Shown piece after piece: positions 1 through 6,975 of a stretch of DNA of 41,956 nucleotides (position 1 is the first letter of the stretch; every line of letters starts with the position of its first letter). The DNA is from Sphingobium sp. Its GTDB lineage: Bacteria > Pseudomonadota > Alphaproteobacteria > Sphingomonadales > Sphingomonadaceae. The position numbers and the translations under genes were made by a program. The stretch is from positions 1 to 41,956 of the forward strand of contig JAGNYO010000018.1 of the NCBI GenBank assembly GCA_017984895.1, read 5' to 3'. The notes under the pieces were generated by a model, which ran no database searches, was not told the DNA's origin, and saw only the letters and a list, made by a program, of their open reading frames with translations.

Positions 1-1
1 G

Positions 2-322
2 CTGTCGCCCGCGATCGCGGAGGAGTTGTTTGACACCGGCGTCAACATGGGGCCGGGCGTGGCGGCGGAGTTTCTGCAGCGGGCGCTCAATGCACTGAAC
101 GATCAGGGGCGCCTCTATCCTGATATTGCGGTGGACAGGGACATCGGCCCGGCCACGATGCGCTCACTGAAAGCCTTTCTCGACCGGCGCGGGGCAGAGG
201 GCGTCGCGGTGCTGGCAGTGGCGCTCAATTGCCTGCAGGGCGAACGTTATATCGCGCTAGCCGAAAAGCGGCAGGCGAACGAGGCGTTCCTGTTTGGCTG
301 GCTGCGGACGAGGGTGGCATGA
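2..322 (+). CDS. glycoside hydrolase family 108 muramidase, C-terminal part (open at left edge)
   Basis: Only the last 106 or so residues are present, because the reading frame runs in from the left edge; an internal TTG at 26 is not a real start. The sequence matches the C-terminal peptidoglycan-binding part of phage family 108 endolysins, with the motif FDTGVNMGPGVAAEFLQRAL, then the conserved region around GPATMRSL and a tail of the type RYIALAEK...FLFGWLRTRV. Such enzymes cleave the glycan backbone of peptidoglycan at phage lysis; the catalytic Glu lies in the missing N-terminal half. The stop overlaps the start of the holin gene (ATGA), so the two are translationally coupled in a lysis cassette. 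Confidence 0.85.
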   Translation: MSPAIAEELFDTGVNMGPGVAAEFLQRALNALNDQGRLYPDIAVDRDIGPATMRSLKAFLDRRGAEGVAVLAVALNCLQGERYIALAEKRQANEAFLFGWLRTRVA

Positions 323-606
323 GCGACCCGCTGGATGATCAGGTGCGCGCGTTGCTGGAGGGTGAGCAGCGCCTGCGCATCGCGATGCCGGATCACCCCA
401 TTCGCCGCAACAGATGGTTTCAAATGTTCGTGCGCCTGCCCCGCCCCGCGCTGGAATGGGTGACGGTGGCGAGCGTTGGCTATGCCGGCATCATCGGCCC
501 GGCGATCCAGCGCCCGCTGGGTGATGGCTATCTGGTGCAGATATTGCTGTTTGCGGGCGGGCTGTTCGGCGTGCGTGCGCTGGAAAAAATCAAAGGAGTA
601 GCGTAA
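319..606 (+). CDS. phage holin, 3-TM type
   Basis: This 95-residue protein begins at the ATG that overlaps the muramidase stop (ATGA); a longer frame upstream at 229 lies inside the muramidase gene and is rejected. The N-terminal third is polar (DDQVRALLEGEQRLR), followed by hydrophobic stretches around residues 50-65 (VTVASVGYAGIIGPAIQ) and 72-87 (LVQILLFAGGLFGVRAL). Size, topology and position right after an endolysin fit the three-TM holin family of alphaproteobacterial prophages and gene transfer agents, which lets the endolysin reach the periplasm. The function is inferred mainly from context. The next gene starts immediately after the stop. Confidence 0.7.
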   Translation: MSDPLDDQVRALLEGEQRLRIAMPDHPIRRNRWFQMFVRLPRPALEWVTVASVGYAGIIGPAIQRPLGDGYLVQILLFAGGLFGVRALEKIKGVA

Positions 607-975
607 ATGACGACGACACCGATTGCAAACGAACGCAACAGCCCGGAGGGGCGACTGATTGTCGGTCTCGATGGCGTGGAGGACACAGAGGGCAGAGTGC
701 CTGCCGGGGTATTTGAATATTTCGCGGCCGGTGGCGCGGCAGACCCGACCGGAGAAGCCGGGCTATTGTTTGGATGCCCCTGCGGATGCGGCGATCTTCG
801 ATCTGTGGATTTCGACACTCATGAAGTGCGCTCGCCAAAATGGCATTGGGATGGCAACCGGGATCGCCCGACGCTCACTCCATCGATCCTTATTTACCAG
901 ATGGATGAAACCGGCCAGATAATAGGCGAGCATTGGCACGGCTATCTGACCGCTGGCGATTGGAAAAGCTGCTAA
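607..975 (+). CDS. DUF6527 family phage protein
   Basis: This 122-residue soluble protein is preceded by AAAGGAGTAGCGTAA, which gives a good ribosome binding site. It contains a CPCGCG cysteine cluster (about residues 57-62), then WHWDGNRDRPTLTPSI and a C-terminal WHGYLTAGDWKSC. That order (Cys cluster, PTLTPSI, WHG-x-L-x-x-G-x-W) is what I know from DUF6527, a family common in prophages next to lysis and tail genes. The cysteines and histidines suggest a metal (zinc) site, but no activity is known. Its stop overlaps the i-spanin start (TAATG), so it belongs to the lysis transcription unit. Confidence 0.7.
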   Translation: MTTTPIANERNSPEGRLIVGLDGVEDTEGRVPAGVFEYFAAGGAADPTGEAGLLFGCPCGCGDLRSVDFDTHEVRSPKWHWDGNRDRPTLTPSILIYQMDETGQIIGEHWHGYLTAGDWKSC

Positions 976-1436
976 TGCCCGCCCTGCTCCTGCGCTTCCT
1001 GCCGCATATCGGCATCGTCTGCGCCGTGCTGTTTGGCGTGTGGTGGATTTACGATTCGGGGCAGGATGCGGAACGAACAGAAGCCAATGAGCGCAACGCC
1101 ACGCTGCGCGCAGACATGCAGGCCGATGCCCGCGCATTCGAGCAGCGGCTTGGCGCGCAGCTTTCCATCATCGCCGCCGATGTCGCCACGCAAGGCGAGC
1201 AGATCCAGCGCCTGCGCGCCTCCAGCAACACGATCATTCAACGGGAGATTATTCATGACCCGCGCCTTGTCGATCCTGACCTTGGTATTTCTGAGCGCAT
1301 GTTCGACGCCATCAACACGACCCGAACGGGCGGCGGCTGTGCCAGCGCAACTGGAGGCGGCATTGTCTGCACCGTGCGCCGCCCTGCCCCCGCTGGAGAA
1401 CCGATCGAGGGCGGAGATAGCGACGAAGGACAATGA
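975..1436 (+). CDS. inner-membrane spanin (Rz-like)
   Basis: The protein has 153 residues. The start is chosen at the ATG overlapping the previous stop (TAATG); the frame is open further upstream without a better start. One N-terminal membrane segment (about residues 6-25, FLPHIGIVCAVLFGVWWIY) is followed by a long charged, helix-prone region (DAERTEANERNATLRADMQ... to about residue 85) and a loose Gly/Ala/Pro-rich tail. This is the i-spanin pattern: type II membrane anchor plus periplasmic coiled coil. The o-spanin gene starts inside it in another frame, a hallmark of Rz/Rz1 pairs. Together they would fuse inner and outer membranes in the last step of lysis. Sequence similarity among spanins is low, so the call rests on architecture. 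Confidence 0.72.
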   Translation: MPALLLRFLPHIGIVCAVLFGVWWIYDSGQDAERTEANERNATLRADMQADARAFEQRLGAQLSIIAADVATQGEQIQRLRASSNTIIQREIIHDPRLVDPDLGISERMFDAINTTRTGGGCASATGGGIVCTVRRPAPAGEPIEGGDSDEGQ

Positions 1437-1542
1437 CCTCGCCGCGCTCTACTGGATATGTGCCCAGCGCCACGCGGGCGCGGTGAACGCCTATCAGGCC
1501 GCGCGCGATGCGGCGATGCGGTGGAATGAGGGGAAAGACTGA
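1255..1542 (+). CDS. outer-membrane spanin lipoprotein (Rz1-like)
   Basis: The protein has 95 residues, starting at an ATG inside the i-spanin gene in the +1 frame; the two genes overlap by 182 bases and this one extends about 106 bases beyond. The N-terminus is a lipoprotein signal (MTRALSILTLVFLSACST) with lipobox LSAC, so Cys16 should be lipidated after signal peptidase II cleavage. The mature part is short, with a Pro-rich start (STPSTRP) and two more cysteines (APCAALPP, YWICAQ). A small lipoprotein nested out of frame in a gene for a membrane-anchored coiled coil is the textbook Rz1 arrangement. The start could only be moved with loss of the signal peptide. Confidence 0.72.
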   Translation: MTRALSILTLVFLSACSTPSTRPERAAAVPAQLEAALSAPCAALPPLENRSRAEIATKDNDLAALYWICAQRHAGAVNAYQAARDAAMRWNEGKD

Positions 1543-1557
1543 AGGCGCTCAGCCTTC
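1541..1557. terminator. short hairpin between convergent genes
   Basis: A 6-bp perfect stem GAAGGC/GCCTTC with a 5-base loop sits exactly between the convergent o-spanin and unknown gene, overlapping both stop regions, and is followed on the plus strand by ACCTTTC. It could stop both transcripts, but the stem is short and the T run weak. Confidence 0.3.
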
Positions 1558-1794
1558 ACCTTTCGTTCGGCCAAGCTGCACAAAATCACCGTGATAGCCC
1601 TGCGCCGGTTCTGCCATTTCCTCGGCAAACTCGATGACGCGCTGGGCGAATTTCACCAGATCGTCGGCAGTCATCATGATGCTTTCGGGCTCGTCTTCTT
1701 CCTTGCTGTCCCAAGGAATAGAGACATGATCGCACCACCAATCGGATGCGGCACTGCTGGCAAAACGGGCAAGTGATTGTGTCTCATCGATCAT
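1549..1794 (-). CDS. unknown small acidic protein (prophage)
   Basis: This 81-residue protein starts at the ATG at 1794, which has AGGAG seven bases upstream; a longer frame to 1827 would overlap the nuclease stop and lacks a site. It is acidic, with a WWCDH motif near residue 20, an EEDEPES run and a helix-like stretch (ADDLVKFAQRVIEFAEEMAEP). I do not recognise the family. It lies downstream of the nuclease on the same strand and is probably part of the methyltransferase-nuclease transcript. Confidence 0.55.
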   Translation of the reverse strand: MIDETQSLARFASSAASDWWCDHVSIPWDSKEEDEPESIMMTADDLVKFAQRVIEFAEEMAEPAQGYHGDFVQLGRTKGEG

Positions 1795-1805
1795 CGCAAT
1801 TCTCC

Positions 1806-2192
1806 TCATTTTCTGGTTAGCACACATTCCCGCCGCAGCAATCCGCCGTCATCCCACTTTGCCACATGGACCGCGTGGCCCGCGCGGAGCTGGGCGCAGG
1901 AGAGGTTGACGCCATCGGCATAGACCAGCGCCAGCGTGCGCCCGTAATGATCGGTGCCGAGGCGGCGCAGGGTGATGGCCCGGCCCCGCATCAGCCGGGC
2001 CAGCGCGGCCTTGCTGGCGTGGGGATCGCCCGGCGCGCAGGCGCGGCGGCGCGCGCAGTGGCCGGGCAGCTCCGGCGCGTCGATGCCCGAAAGGCGGATG
2101 CGTTCCGCTCCACAACGCAAGGTGTCGCCATCGACCGCGCGACAGCTTGCCCCAGACAACGCACTGGCGGCGAGGATGCTGGCGAGGATCAT
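1806..2192 (-). CDS. secreted thermonuclease-like (SNase) protein
   Basis: This 128-residue protein has an N-terminal signal peptide (MILASILAASALSGASC) and a staphylococcal-nuclease fold: VDGDTLRC (about residues 20-27) for the metal-binding Asp, the strand IRLSGIDAPEL (about 32-42) with the family's RL-x-GIDAPE motif, and LGTDHYGRTLALVYADG (about 78-94) with the conserved YGR. Such enzymes cut DNA and RNA with calcium. The start overlaps the stop of the upstream small gene (ATGA). Its place in a prophage transcript after a DNA methyltransferase suggests phage or lysogenic-conversion cargo. It is shorter than the S. aureus enzyme but similar to other small proteobacterial members. Confidence 0.85.
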   Translation of the reverse strand: MILASILAASALSGASCRAVDGDTLRCGAERIRLSGIDAPELPGHCARRRACAPGDPHASKAALARLMRGRAITLRRLGTDHYGRTLALVYADGVNLSCAQLRAGHAVHVAKWDDGGLLRRECVLTRK

Positions 2193-2461
2193 GGGCGCTG
2201 CCCTAGACCAGATTGCAGGATCTCCATCAGCCTTTTTTCCACCGCCGCCCGCTGAAGCGGGTGCAGATCTTCGGCAATCAGCAACATCTCAACCGTCCCG
2301 TCGCCGCGGTCGACACAATCGGCGCAAACGGCACCCGGAATTTCCACCGATTCCGCCACCAGATGGTGGGGCAGGCGCGCGATGATCGCCGCGCCGTTGA
2401 ACGTGGCACTCCTCCAGCGCTTCCAGCTTTCGATCACTGGGCCTCGCTCATCCTGCGTCAT
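2189..2461 (-). CDS. unknown 90-residue protein between methyltransferase and nuclease
   Basis: The start is set at the ATG (2461) that overlaps the methyltransferase stop (TCATGACG) with GGGGAG upstream; the stop overlaps the nuclease start in the same way. The protein has a WKRWRSATF segment, a strand-rich middle (GAAIIARLPHHLVAESVEIPG), a Cys pair CADC and a C-terminal helix (LHPLQRAAVEKRLMEIL). I do not recognise the family. The tight coupling on both sides suggests a role with its neighbours, but none can be named from sequence. Confidence 0.6.
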   Translation of the reverse strand: MTQDERGPVIESWKRWRSATFNGAAIIARLPHHLVAESVEIPGAVCADCVDRGDGTVEMLLIAEDLHPLQRAAVEKRLMEILQSGLGQRP

Positions 2462-3795
2462 GACAATCTCCCCTCTCCGCCCCACTGGCGGGCTATGGCT
2501 GTGTGGTGGTGCGCGGTCATAAAAGCGTCCCCTGCTCCGGCTCCTGCGCGCAGCAGAGCATCGAGAGAAAGGAAGGCATGAGCAGCCACCAGCGGGTCCA
2601 CGCCATTTCCTGTCGCTCGAAGCCGCTCAACCCTCTGGGCCAGCGCATCAATGCCTCTACGAAGATGGGATTGAGCTTCCTCTTCACTGAGGGCTGGTTG
2701 AAGTTCGGGGAATCGGTCGAGGACATCGATCCACCGGCTATCGCTTGGTCCGGGGATGATGGCGGGTGGAAGAACTGCTCCGCCTGATAGGAGAGAATGT
2801 CCGCCCTTGACTTGCCATCCTGGCGAAAGATGCTGCCCTCGCTGCTGCCCTTGTGGTTCTGGGCCGCTGGCGCTGCCCATTGTTTCGATGCTTCCACTGC
2901 CTGCCCGGTCAACAGCAGTTCGTTCGATCTGTCCCCACCCCGCGTCAGGCGTGTGCCGTCCGTCACAGCTACCGATGGCGCTTCCCATTTCGCGGCCTTG
3001 TCGTTGAGGTTCCGCATCCCGTGGCCCTCCGCCCGCTTCGCCGCGATGTAATCGTCCGTGTGCGCCGGGAAGTGATCCCTTGCTTGCGGCCCGGCCCAAT
3101 GATCCGCCTGATCCTCCAGATTGATCGAATGCCCGCCCGCCCGCCGCTTCTCCGGCGTCTGGCTCCCGCCCCGCTTCGATATGTCCGATGGGCCGCTCCA
3201 CGTCTCTGCCGCCCCTTCCAGCGTCGGATAGATATTCCCGTTCCGGTCCCGCTCCCAGCCACCCCGGCTCGTCTTCGCGGACGGCCATGATGAACAGTCG
3301 CTTGCGTCGCATGGCATTGCCGGTTTCGGCCGAGCTGAATATTCCTGCCGCAACGCGGTAGCCCAGCCTTTCCAGTGGCGGGACGATGGCGCCGAGCTGT
3401 CCGTCCGCGTTCCCCGGCACGTTCTCGCGGAAGATAAGAGCAGGCCGGCACTCTTTGGCGATGCGGATGACCTCGGGGGCGAGAAATCGCTCTCCCTCGG
3501 CTCCGGCGCGCTTTCCGGCGACGCTGTTGTCCTGGCAGGGATCGCCGGAAGCGATGATATGAACGCGGCCACGCCACGGTCGAGCGTCGAATGTGGTAAG
3601 GTCAGACCAGACAGGAGCCGGATGAAACCACCCTGCTTCCATCGACGCAACCAGGCTCGCGGCGGCTGCGGATTCCCTCTCCACGTGGCATATCGTGCGA
3701 GCGTGCGGCAGCGCCAGACGGATGCCAAGCTCAAGTCCGCCGACACCGGAACAGAGGGACAATATGCTGGTGGGACGTAAAGCCATGTCATTCAC
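2458..3795 (-). CDS. phage DNA (cytosine-5-)methyltransferase
   Basis: The 445-residue frame has the C5-methyltransferase motifs in order: motif I SLCSGVGGLELG (about 13-24), motif IV GDPCQDNSVAGKRAG (about 84-98) with the catalytic Cys87, motif VI FRENVPGN (about 122-129), motif VIII RRKRLFIMAV (about 165), and a motif X-like ATGNGVDPLVAA near residue 400. The stretch from about 180 to 330, where the target recognition domain should lie, is low-complexity (Gly, Arg, Ser, Glu) and unlike a folded domain. A second frame (3791-2517) is open across nearly the entire gene and looks more protein-like there; see the findings. GTG at 3795 is the longest start; ATG at 3786 is an alternative. It would methylate cytosine in a specific site, protecting phage DNA; no partner endonuclease is visible. 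Confidence 0.8.
   Translation of the reverse strand: MNDMALRPTSILSLCSGVGGLELGIRLALPHARTICHVERESAAAASLVASMEAGWFHPAPVWSDLTTFDARPWRGRVHIIASGDPCQDNSVAGKRAGAEGERFLAPEVIRIAKECRPALIFRENVPGNADGQLGAIVPPLERLGYRVAAGIFSSAETGNAMRRKRLFIMAVREDEPGWLGAGPEREYLSDAGRGGRDVERPIGHIEAGREPDAGEAAGGRAFDQSGGSGGSLGRAASKGSLPGAHGRLHRGEAGGGPRDAEPQRQGREMGSAIGSCDGRHTPDAGWGQIERTAVDRAGSGSIETMGSASGPEPQGQQRGQHLSPGWQVKGGHSLLSGGAVLPPAIIPGPSDSRWIDVLDRFPELQPALSEEEAQSHLRRGIDALAQRVERLRATGNGVDPLVAAHAFLSLDALLRAGAGAGDAFMTAHHHTAIARQWGGEGRLS
2517..3791 (-). other. second open frame covering the methyltransferase gene
   Basis: An ATG-started frame of 424 codons runs in the same direction as the methyltransferase, four bases inside its start, with no stop over 1,270 bases. 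Its first third looks like out-of-frame translation (Arg/Ser/Pro-rich). From about residue 175 it reads like the variable part of phage cytosine methyltransferases, with repeated segments ETWSGPSD, DHWAGPQARDH, AAKWEAPSVAVTDGTRL and QWAAPAAQNHKG, then FFHPPSSPDQ and KRKLNPIFVEALMRWPRGL near the end. Possible readings are a shadow frame in GC-rich DNA, a fused product made by frameshifting, or true dual coding. I do not claim it as a gene. Confidence 0.35.
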
Positions 3796-3834
3796 AGGGC
3801 CGCCCTGGTGGTGATATCGCGCAGACAGGGGTCA

Positions 3835-3853
3835 GAGGTTCGCCTTGAACCTC
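3835..3853. promoter_or_regulatory. inverted repeat upstream of methyltransferase
   Basis: GAGGTTC and GAACCTC form a perfect 7-bp inverted repeat with a 5-base centre, about 40 bases upstream of the methyltransferase start. It could be an operator or an mRNA leader hairpin. No convincing -10/-35 pair was found in the 150 bases between this gene and the tRNA fragment. Confidence 0.3.
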
Positions 3854-3943
3854 GCGCCGTGAACAATGTAGCAACATGTGCGCAAGTCGATGCTTTTGTG
3901 CGCTGGTGTGTGCCGGATTTCCGCCATGTGCGCGTGGGAGCGG

Positions 3944-3992
3944 TGCCTTGACATCGCAGGGGTCGCAAGTTCAATCCTTGCCACGCCCACCA
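3944..3992 (+). other. prophage attachment-site remnant: 3' part of tRNA-Val(GAC)
   Basis: The sequence reads TTGACAT (anticodon loop with GAC, 3948-3954), the 3' anticodon arm, GGGGTC variable region, a perfect T-arm (GCAAG-TTCAATC-CTTGC, 3965-3981), then CACGCCC (3' acceptor strand, 3982-3988) and ACCA (3989-3992). The 5' half is absent: no GGGCGTG acceptor strand or D-arm lies upstream, and the bases before TTGACAT no longer pair with the 3' anticodon arm (GTGCC against CGCAG). This is what remains at one end of an element that integrated into the 3' part of a tRNA gene, while the intact gene is restored at the other end, outside the window to the left. Confidence 0.75.
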
Positions 3993-4108
3993 TTCCTTTC
4001 TCCTACTCTGAAGTATAGTTCGTGCGCCTGTAGGATGTCGCGCTTAGGCCAGTATTACGCGTGATTATGCGGTAAGCGCGCGGTATAACTCTGAAACCTT
4101 CGCGCCAC

Positions 4109-4142
4109 GAAAAAGGGCGGCTCCTTGCCGGAACCGCCCTTT
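4109..4142 (-). terminator. rho-independent terminator of the petABC operon
   Basis: A stem of about 13 bp (AAAGGGCGGCTCC against GGAACCGCCCTTT, one G-T wobble, 5-base loop) lies about 27 bases beyond the cytochrome c1 stop. Read on the minus strand it ends in TTTTTCG, as expected for the end of the bc1 transcript. Confidence 0.8.
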
Positions 4143-4168
4143 GTCTTGTTTGCCTCTCGGCCAGACTA

Positions 4169-5014
4169 TCAGTGCTTCGTTTCGGCCCAGATATTCCGGT
4201 AAGACATGTAGGCCAGCGCGGTGGCGACCAGCAGGAAGAGCAGCACCGCGATGCCCGCGCTCTTGCGGCTCTCCATTTTGGGTTCCGCCGTCCAGGTGAG
4301 GAACGCGGCAACATCCTGCGCCATCTGATCCACGCTCGGCTTGGGCTGACCCTCGCCATAAGTTACCTGACCCTCGGCGCTCAGCGGCGGCGCCATCGCG
4401 AGGTTGAGGTTAGCGAAATAGGGGTTGTAGTGAAGCCCGTCAGGCGTTTTGGAATCGGGGAATTTCTTCACCAGCTCCTCAGGCTGCGGCTGATACCCCG
4501 TGAGCAGGGAATAGACATAGTTGCTGCCGTCATGCCGCGCCTTGGTCATTAGCGAAAGATCGGGCGGAATGGCGTTGTTGTTGGCCGCGGCCGCCGCCAC
4601 ATTGTTAGCGAAAGGCTTGGGCAACTTGTCAGACGGCACTGGCGCACGCCCGGCCATCTCGCCCGTCTTGGGGTCGATATCCGGCGTCTTGACCTTCCAG
4701 TTCTTGGCAATGGCCTTGATCTCTGCCTCGTTATAGCCGAGCGCCTCAAGGTCACGGAACGACACGAACTTCAGGCTGTGGCAGGCCGAGCAGACCTCGC
4801 TGAACACCTGAAAGCCGCGCTGAAGCTGGGCCTTGTCATAATGACCCAGCGGGCCATTGAAACTGAACGCCACTTGCTTCGGGTGTTCGTGAAATTCTTG
4901 CTCCGCCGTCGGGGCGGGCGGCTCGCTCACATAAGCGGCCGCGCCCATCAGGAAGGTAACGAGCAGCCAGCCGGAAAAGAACAGGCCGACGAGAAATGCA
5001 CCAATGCGAACCAT
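4169..5014 (-). CDS. petC: cytochrome c1, bc1 complex
   Basis: The 281-residue protein is the c-type cytochrome subunit of ubiquinol-cytochrome c reductase; it passes electrons from the Rieske protein to cytochrome c on the periplasmic face. An N-terminal signal/anchor (about 5-28) is followed by the haem site CSACHS (Cys75, Cys78, His79), NPYFANLNLAMAPPL (about residue 205) with the axial Met, and a C-terminal membrane anchor (about 252-270, SAGIAVLLFLLVATALAYMS). The length fits the free-standing alphaproteobacterial c1 rather than the fused b-c1 form. It is the last gene of petABC, 15 bases after petB, and is followed by a strong terminator. Confidence 0.95.
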   Translation of the reverse strand: MVRIGAFLVGLFFSGWLLVTFLMGAAAYVSEPPAPTAEQEFHEHPKQVAFSFNGPLGHYDKAQLQRGFQVFSEVCSACHSLKFVSFRDLEALGYNEAEIKAIAKNWKVKTPDIDPKTGEMAGRAPVPSDKLPKPFANNVAAAAANNNAIPPDLSLMTKARHDGSNYVYSLLTGYQPQPEELVKKFPDSKTPDGLHYNPYFANLNLAMAPPLSAEGQVTYGEGQPKPSVDQMAQDVAAFLTWTAEPKMESRKSAGIAVLLFLLVATALAYMSYRNIWAETKH

Positions 5015-5029
5015 ATTCTTAAGCCCCCT

Positions 5030-6349
5030 TTAAGCCGCACCGGCCGGTTGAGTATCACTACCCATACCGGGAAGCGCCTCACGCTCGCCTTCATAGGCAC
5101 CCTTGTGCAACACGGATTCGGTGATCGAACCGGGCAGCGGCAAAGGCTTCTCAAATGCGGAGATTAGCGGCAGGATGATGAGGAAATGCGCGAAATAATA
5201 AGCCGAGGCGAGCTGCGAGATCATCACGAACGGCTCCTCCGCCGGAGCACCGCCGCAATAGCCGAGCACCACCACATCCGCGATCAGAATCCAGAAGAAC
5301 TTCCTGAACATCGGGCGATAATTGCCCGAGCGCACCGGCGAGGTGTCCAGCCAGGGCAGGAAGAACAGCAGCAGGATCGACGCGAACATCGCCAGCACAC
5401 CAAGCAGCTTCGCCGGGACGAAGAAGAAGTCGAATGTGAACGCACGCAGGATCGCGTAAAACGGCCAGAAATACCATTCAGGGACGATGTGCGCCGGGGT
5501 CGAGAGCGGGTTGGCCTCGATATAATTGTCCGGGTGCCCCAGGAAGTTAGGACCGAAATAGATGGCGATCGCCAGTAGGATGAAGAAGATGCCAGCCCCG
5601 AAGCCGTCCTTCGCGGTGTAGTAAGGATGGAACGGCACGGTATCCTGCGGTCCCTTCACCTCGACGCCAGTGGGGTTCGAGGAACCGGGAATATGCAGCG
5701 CCCAGATATGCAGGATGATGACACCCGCAATCACGAACGGCAGCAGATAGTGCAGCGAGAAAAAGCGGTTGAGCGCGGCATTGCCGGGCGCGAAACCGCC
5801 CAGCAGCCAGGTCTGGATCGGCTCGCCCACCACGGGGATCGCGCCGAACAGGCCGGTAATCACCTTCGCGCCCCAGTAGGACATCTGGCCCCAGGGCAGC
5901 ACATAGCCCATGAACGCGGTCGCCATCATCAACAGGAAGATGACGAGGCCAAGCAGCCACACCATCTCGCGCGGCGCCTTGTAGGAACTGTAATAGAGGC
6001 CCCGGAAGATGTGGAGATACACGACGATGAAGAAAAAACTTGCGCCATTGGCGTGGGCATAGCGCATCAGCCAGCCGCCGTTCACGTCGCGCATCACATG
6101 CTCGACCGAGCTGAACGCCACCAGCTCGTTGGCACCATAATGCATTGCCATGATGATGCCGGTGACAAGCTGGATCATCAGCGCGAGGCCCGAAAGCACA
6201 CCGAAATTCCAGAAGAAGTTGAGGTTGCGCGGCACAGGATAGCCCGCGCCCACCGCATTATAGACGAACCGCGGCAGAGGCAGTCGTGCGTCGATCCACT
6301 GCATCAGTGGAGCCTTGGGGGTATATTCATTTGCCCAGGGAAAACTCAT
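5030..6349 (-). CDS. petB: cytochrome b, bc1 complex
   Basis: The 439-residue, eight-helix protein holds the two b haems and both quinone sites. Visible motifs are the first haem-ligand helix ([19 protein letters not shown]), the [18 protein letters not shown] stretch of the Qo site, the second ligand helix ([14 protein letters not shown]... followed by LHIWALH) and [14 protein letters not shown], the PEWY signature of the Qo site. The C-terminal 25 residues are a soluble tail. It lies 11 bases downstream of the Rieske gene and 15 upstream of cytochrome c1, in the standard petABC order. Confidence 0.96.
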   Translation of the reverse strand: MSFPWANEYTPKAPLMQWIDARLPLPRFVYNAVGAGYPVPRNLNFFWNFGVLSGLALMIQLVTGIIMAMHYGANELVAFSSVEHVMRDVNGGWLMRYAHANGASFFFIVVYLHIFRGLYYSSYKAPREMVWLLGLVIFLLMMATAFMGYVLPWGQMSYWGAKVITGLFGAIPVVGEPIQTWLLGGFAPGNAALNRFFSLHYLLPFVIAGVIILHIWALHIPGSSNPTGVEVKGPQDTVPFHPYYTAKDGFGAGIFFILLAIAIYFGPNFLGHPDNYIEANPLSTPAHIVPEWYFWPFYAILRAFTFDFFFVPAKLLGVLAMFASILLLFFLPWLDTSPVRSGNYRPMFRKFFWILIADVVVLGYCGGAPAEEPFVMISQLASAYYFAHFLIILPLISAFEKPLPLPGSITESVLHKGAYEGEREALPGMGSDTQPAGAA

Positions 6350-6360
6350 GGATCTGTTCC

Positions 6361-6930
6361 TCAGCCTACGAGAATGGCAGTGTCAGAAGTGAACGTATAA
6401 GGCGGCACTTCGAGATTCTTGGGAGCCGGCCCCTTGCGGATACGCGCGGCGGTATCATAGCTGGAACCATGGCAGGGGCAGAAGTAGCCGCCGAATTCGC
6501 CGCGATTCTCGCCCTCGCCCGCGCCTAGCGGCACGCAGCCCAAATGGGTGCACACACCCATGGTGATCAGCCACTGTGTCTTGCCATCAACCGTGCGCTC
6601 GGCCAGCGTCTGCGGATCACGCAAGGTGGAGACATCCACCGCGTCTGCCTTGGCAATTTCTTCGGGCGTCAGATGCCGGACGAACAACGGCTGGCTGCGG
6701 AACGTGGTCTTGATCGACTGTCCCGGCTCAATGCCCGCAAGATCAACCTCGCTCGATGCCATCGCCAGCACATCGGCGCTGGGGTTCATCTGGTTGATCA
6801 GCGGCAACACCGCCACCACGCCGCCCACGCCAGCAAAGCTGACGGCGGCAATATTGATGAAATCACGCCGACGAACGCCGCCGCCTGCTGCCGAAACCCC
6901 TTCGTCTGCGGTATTTTCTAGCGTCGCCAT
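6361..6930 (-). CDS. petA: ubiquinol-cytochrome c reductase Rieske iron-sulfur subunit
   Basis: The 189-residue protein has an N-terminal twin-arginine-like motif (RRRDFI, about 20-25) and a single membrane helix (about 27-45), then a hinge and the [2Fe-2S] domain with CTHLGC (Cys127, His129, Cys132) and CPCHGSS (Cys151, Cys153, His154). These residues bind the cluster and give the disulfide seen in bc1 Rieske proteins. It accepts the first electron from ubiquinol. It is the first gene of petABC; an inverted repeat lies about 30 bases upstream. The N-terminal start is supported by GTTGAGTGC before the ATG and by the usual family length. Confidence 0.96.
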   Translation of the reverse strand: MATLENTADEGVSAAGGGVRRRDFINIAAVSFAGVGGVVAVLPLINQMNPSADVLAMASSEVDLAGIEPGQSIKTTFRSQPLFVRHLTPEEIAKADAVDVSTLRDPQTLAERTVDGKTQWLITMGVCTHLGCVPLGAGEGENRGEFGGYFCPCHGSSYDTAARIRKGPAPKNLEVPPYTFTSDTAILVG

Positions 6931-6958
6931 GCACTCAACCCTTGTCGTTCAACCCCGA

Positions 6959-6975
6959 TTCACGAAAACCGTGAA
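6959..6975. promoter_or_regulatory. inverted repeat upstream of petA
   Basis: TTCACG-AAAAC-CGTGAA is a perfect 6-bp inverted repeat 28-45 bases upstream of the petA start codon, in the 233-base space between petA and the divergent trmL. Its size fits a dimeric regulator's operator. I could not assign a regulator. Confidence 0.35.

Larger units (their letters stand above)
1..3992. mobile_element. prophage, right end (left part outside window)
   Basis: The stretch carries a lysis cassette (muramidase, holin, DUF6527 protein, two spanins) followed by a convergent methyltransferase/unknown/nuclease group. It stops at a tRNA-Val 3' fragment, after which ordinary respiratory genes begin. Lysis genes near an attachment site are typical of a prophage terminus. 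Integrase and structural genes are not visible and would lie to the left. The element is bounded here by inference from the tRNA scar, not by a matched pair of att sites. Confidence 0.8.

Noticed and set aside
3792-3974. 60-codon minus-strand frame upstream of the methyltransferase
   Set aside because: It overlaps the tRNA fragment and has neither ribosome site nor recognisable content.
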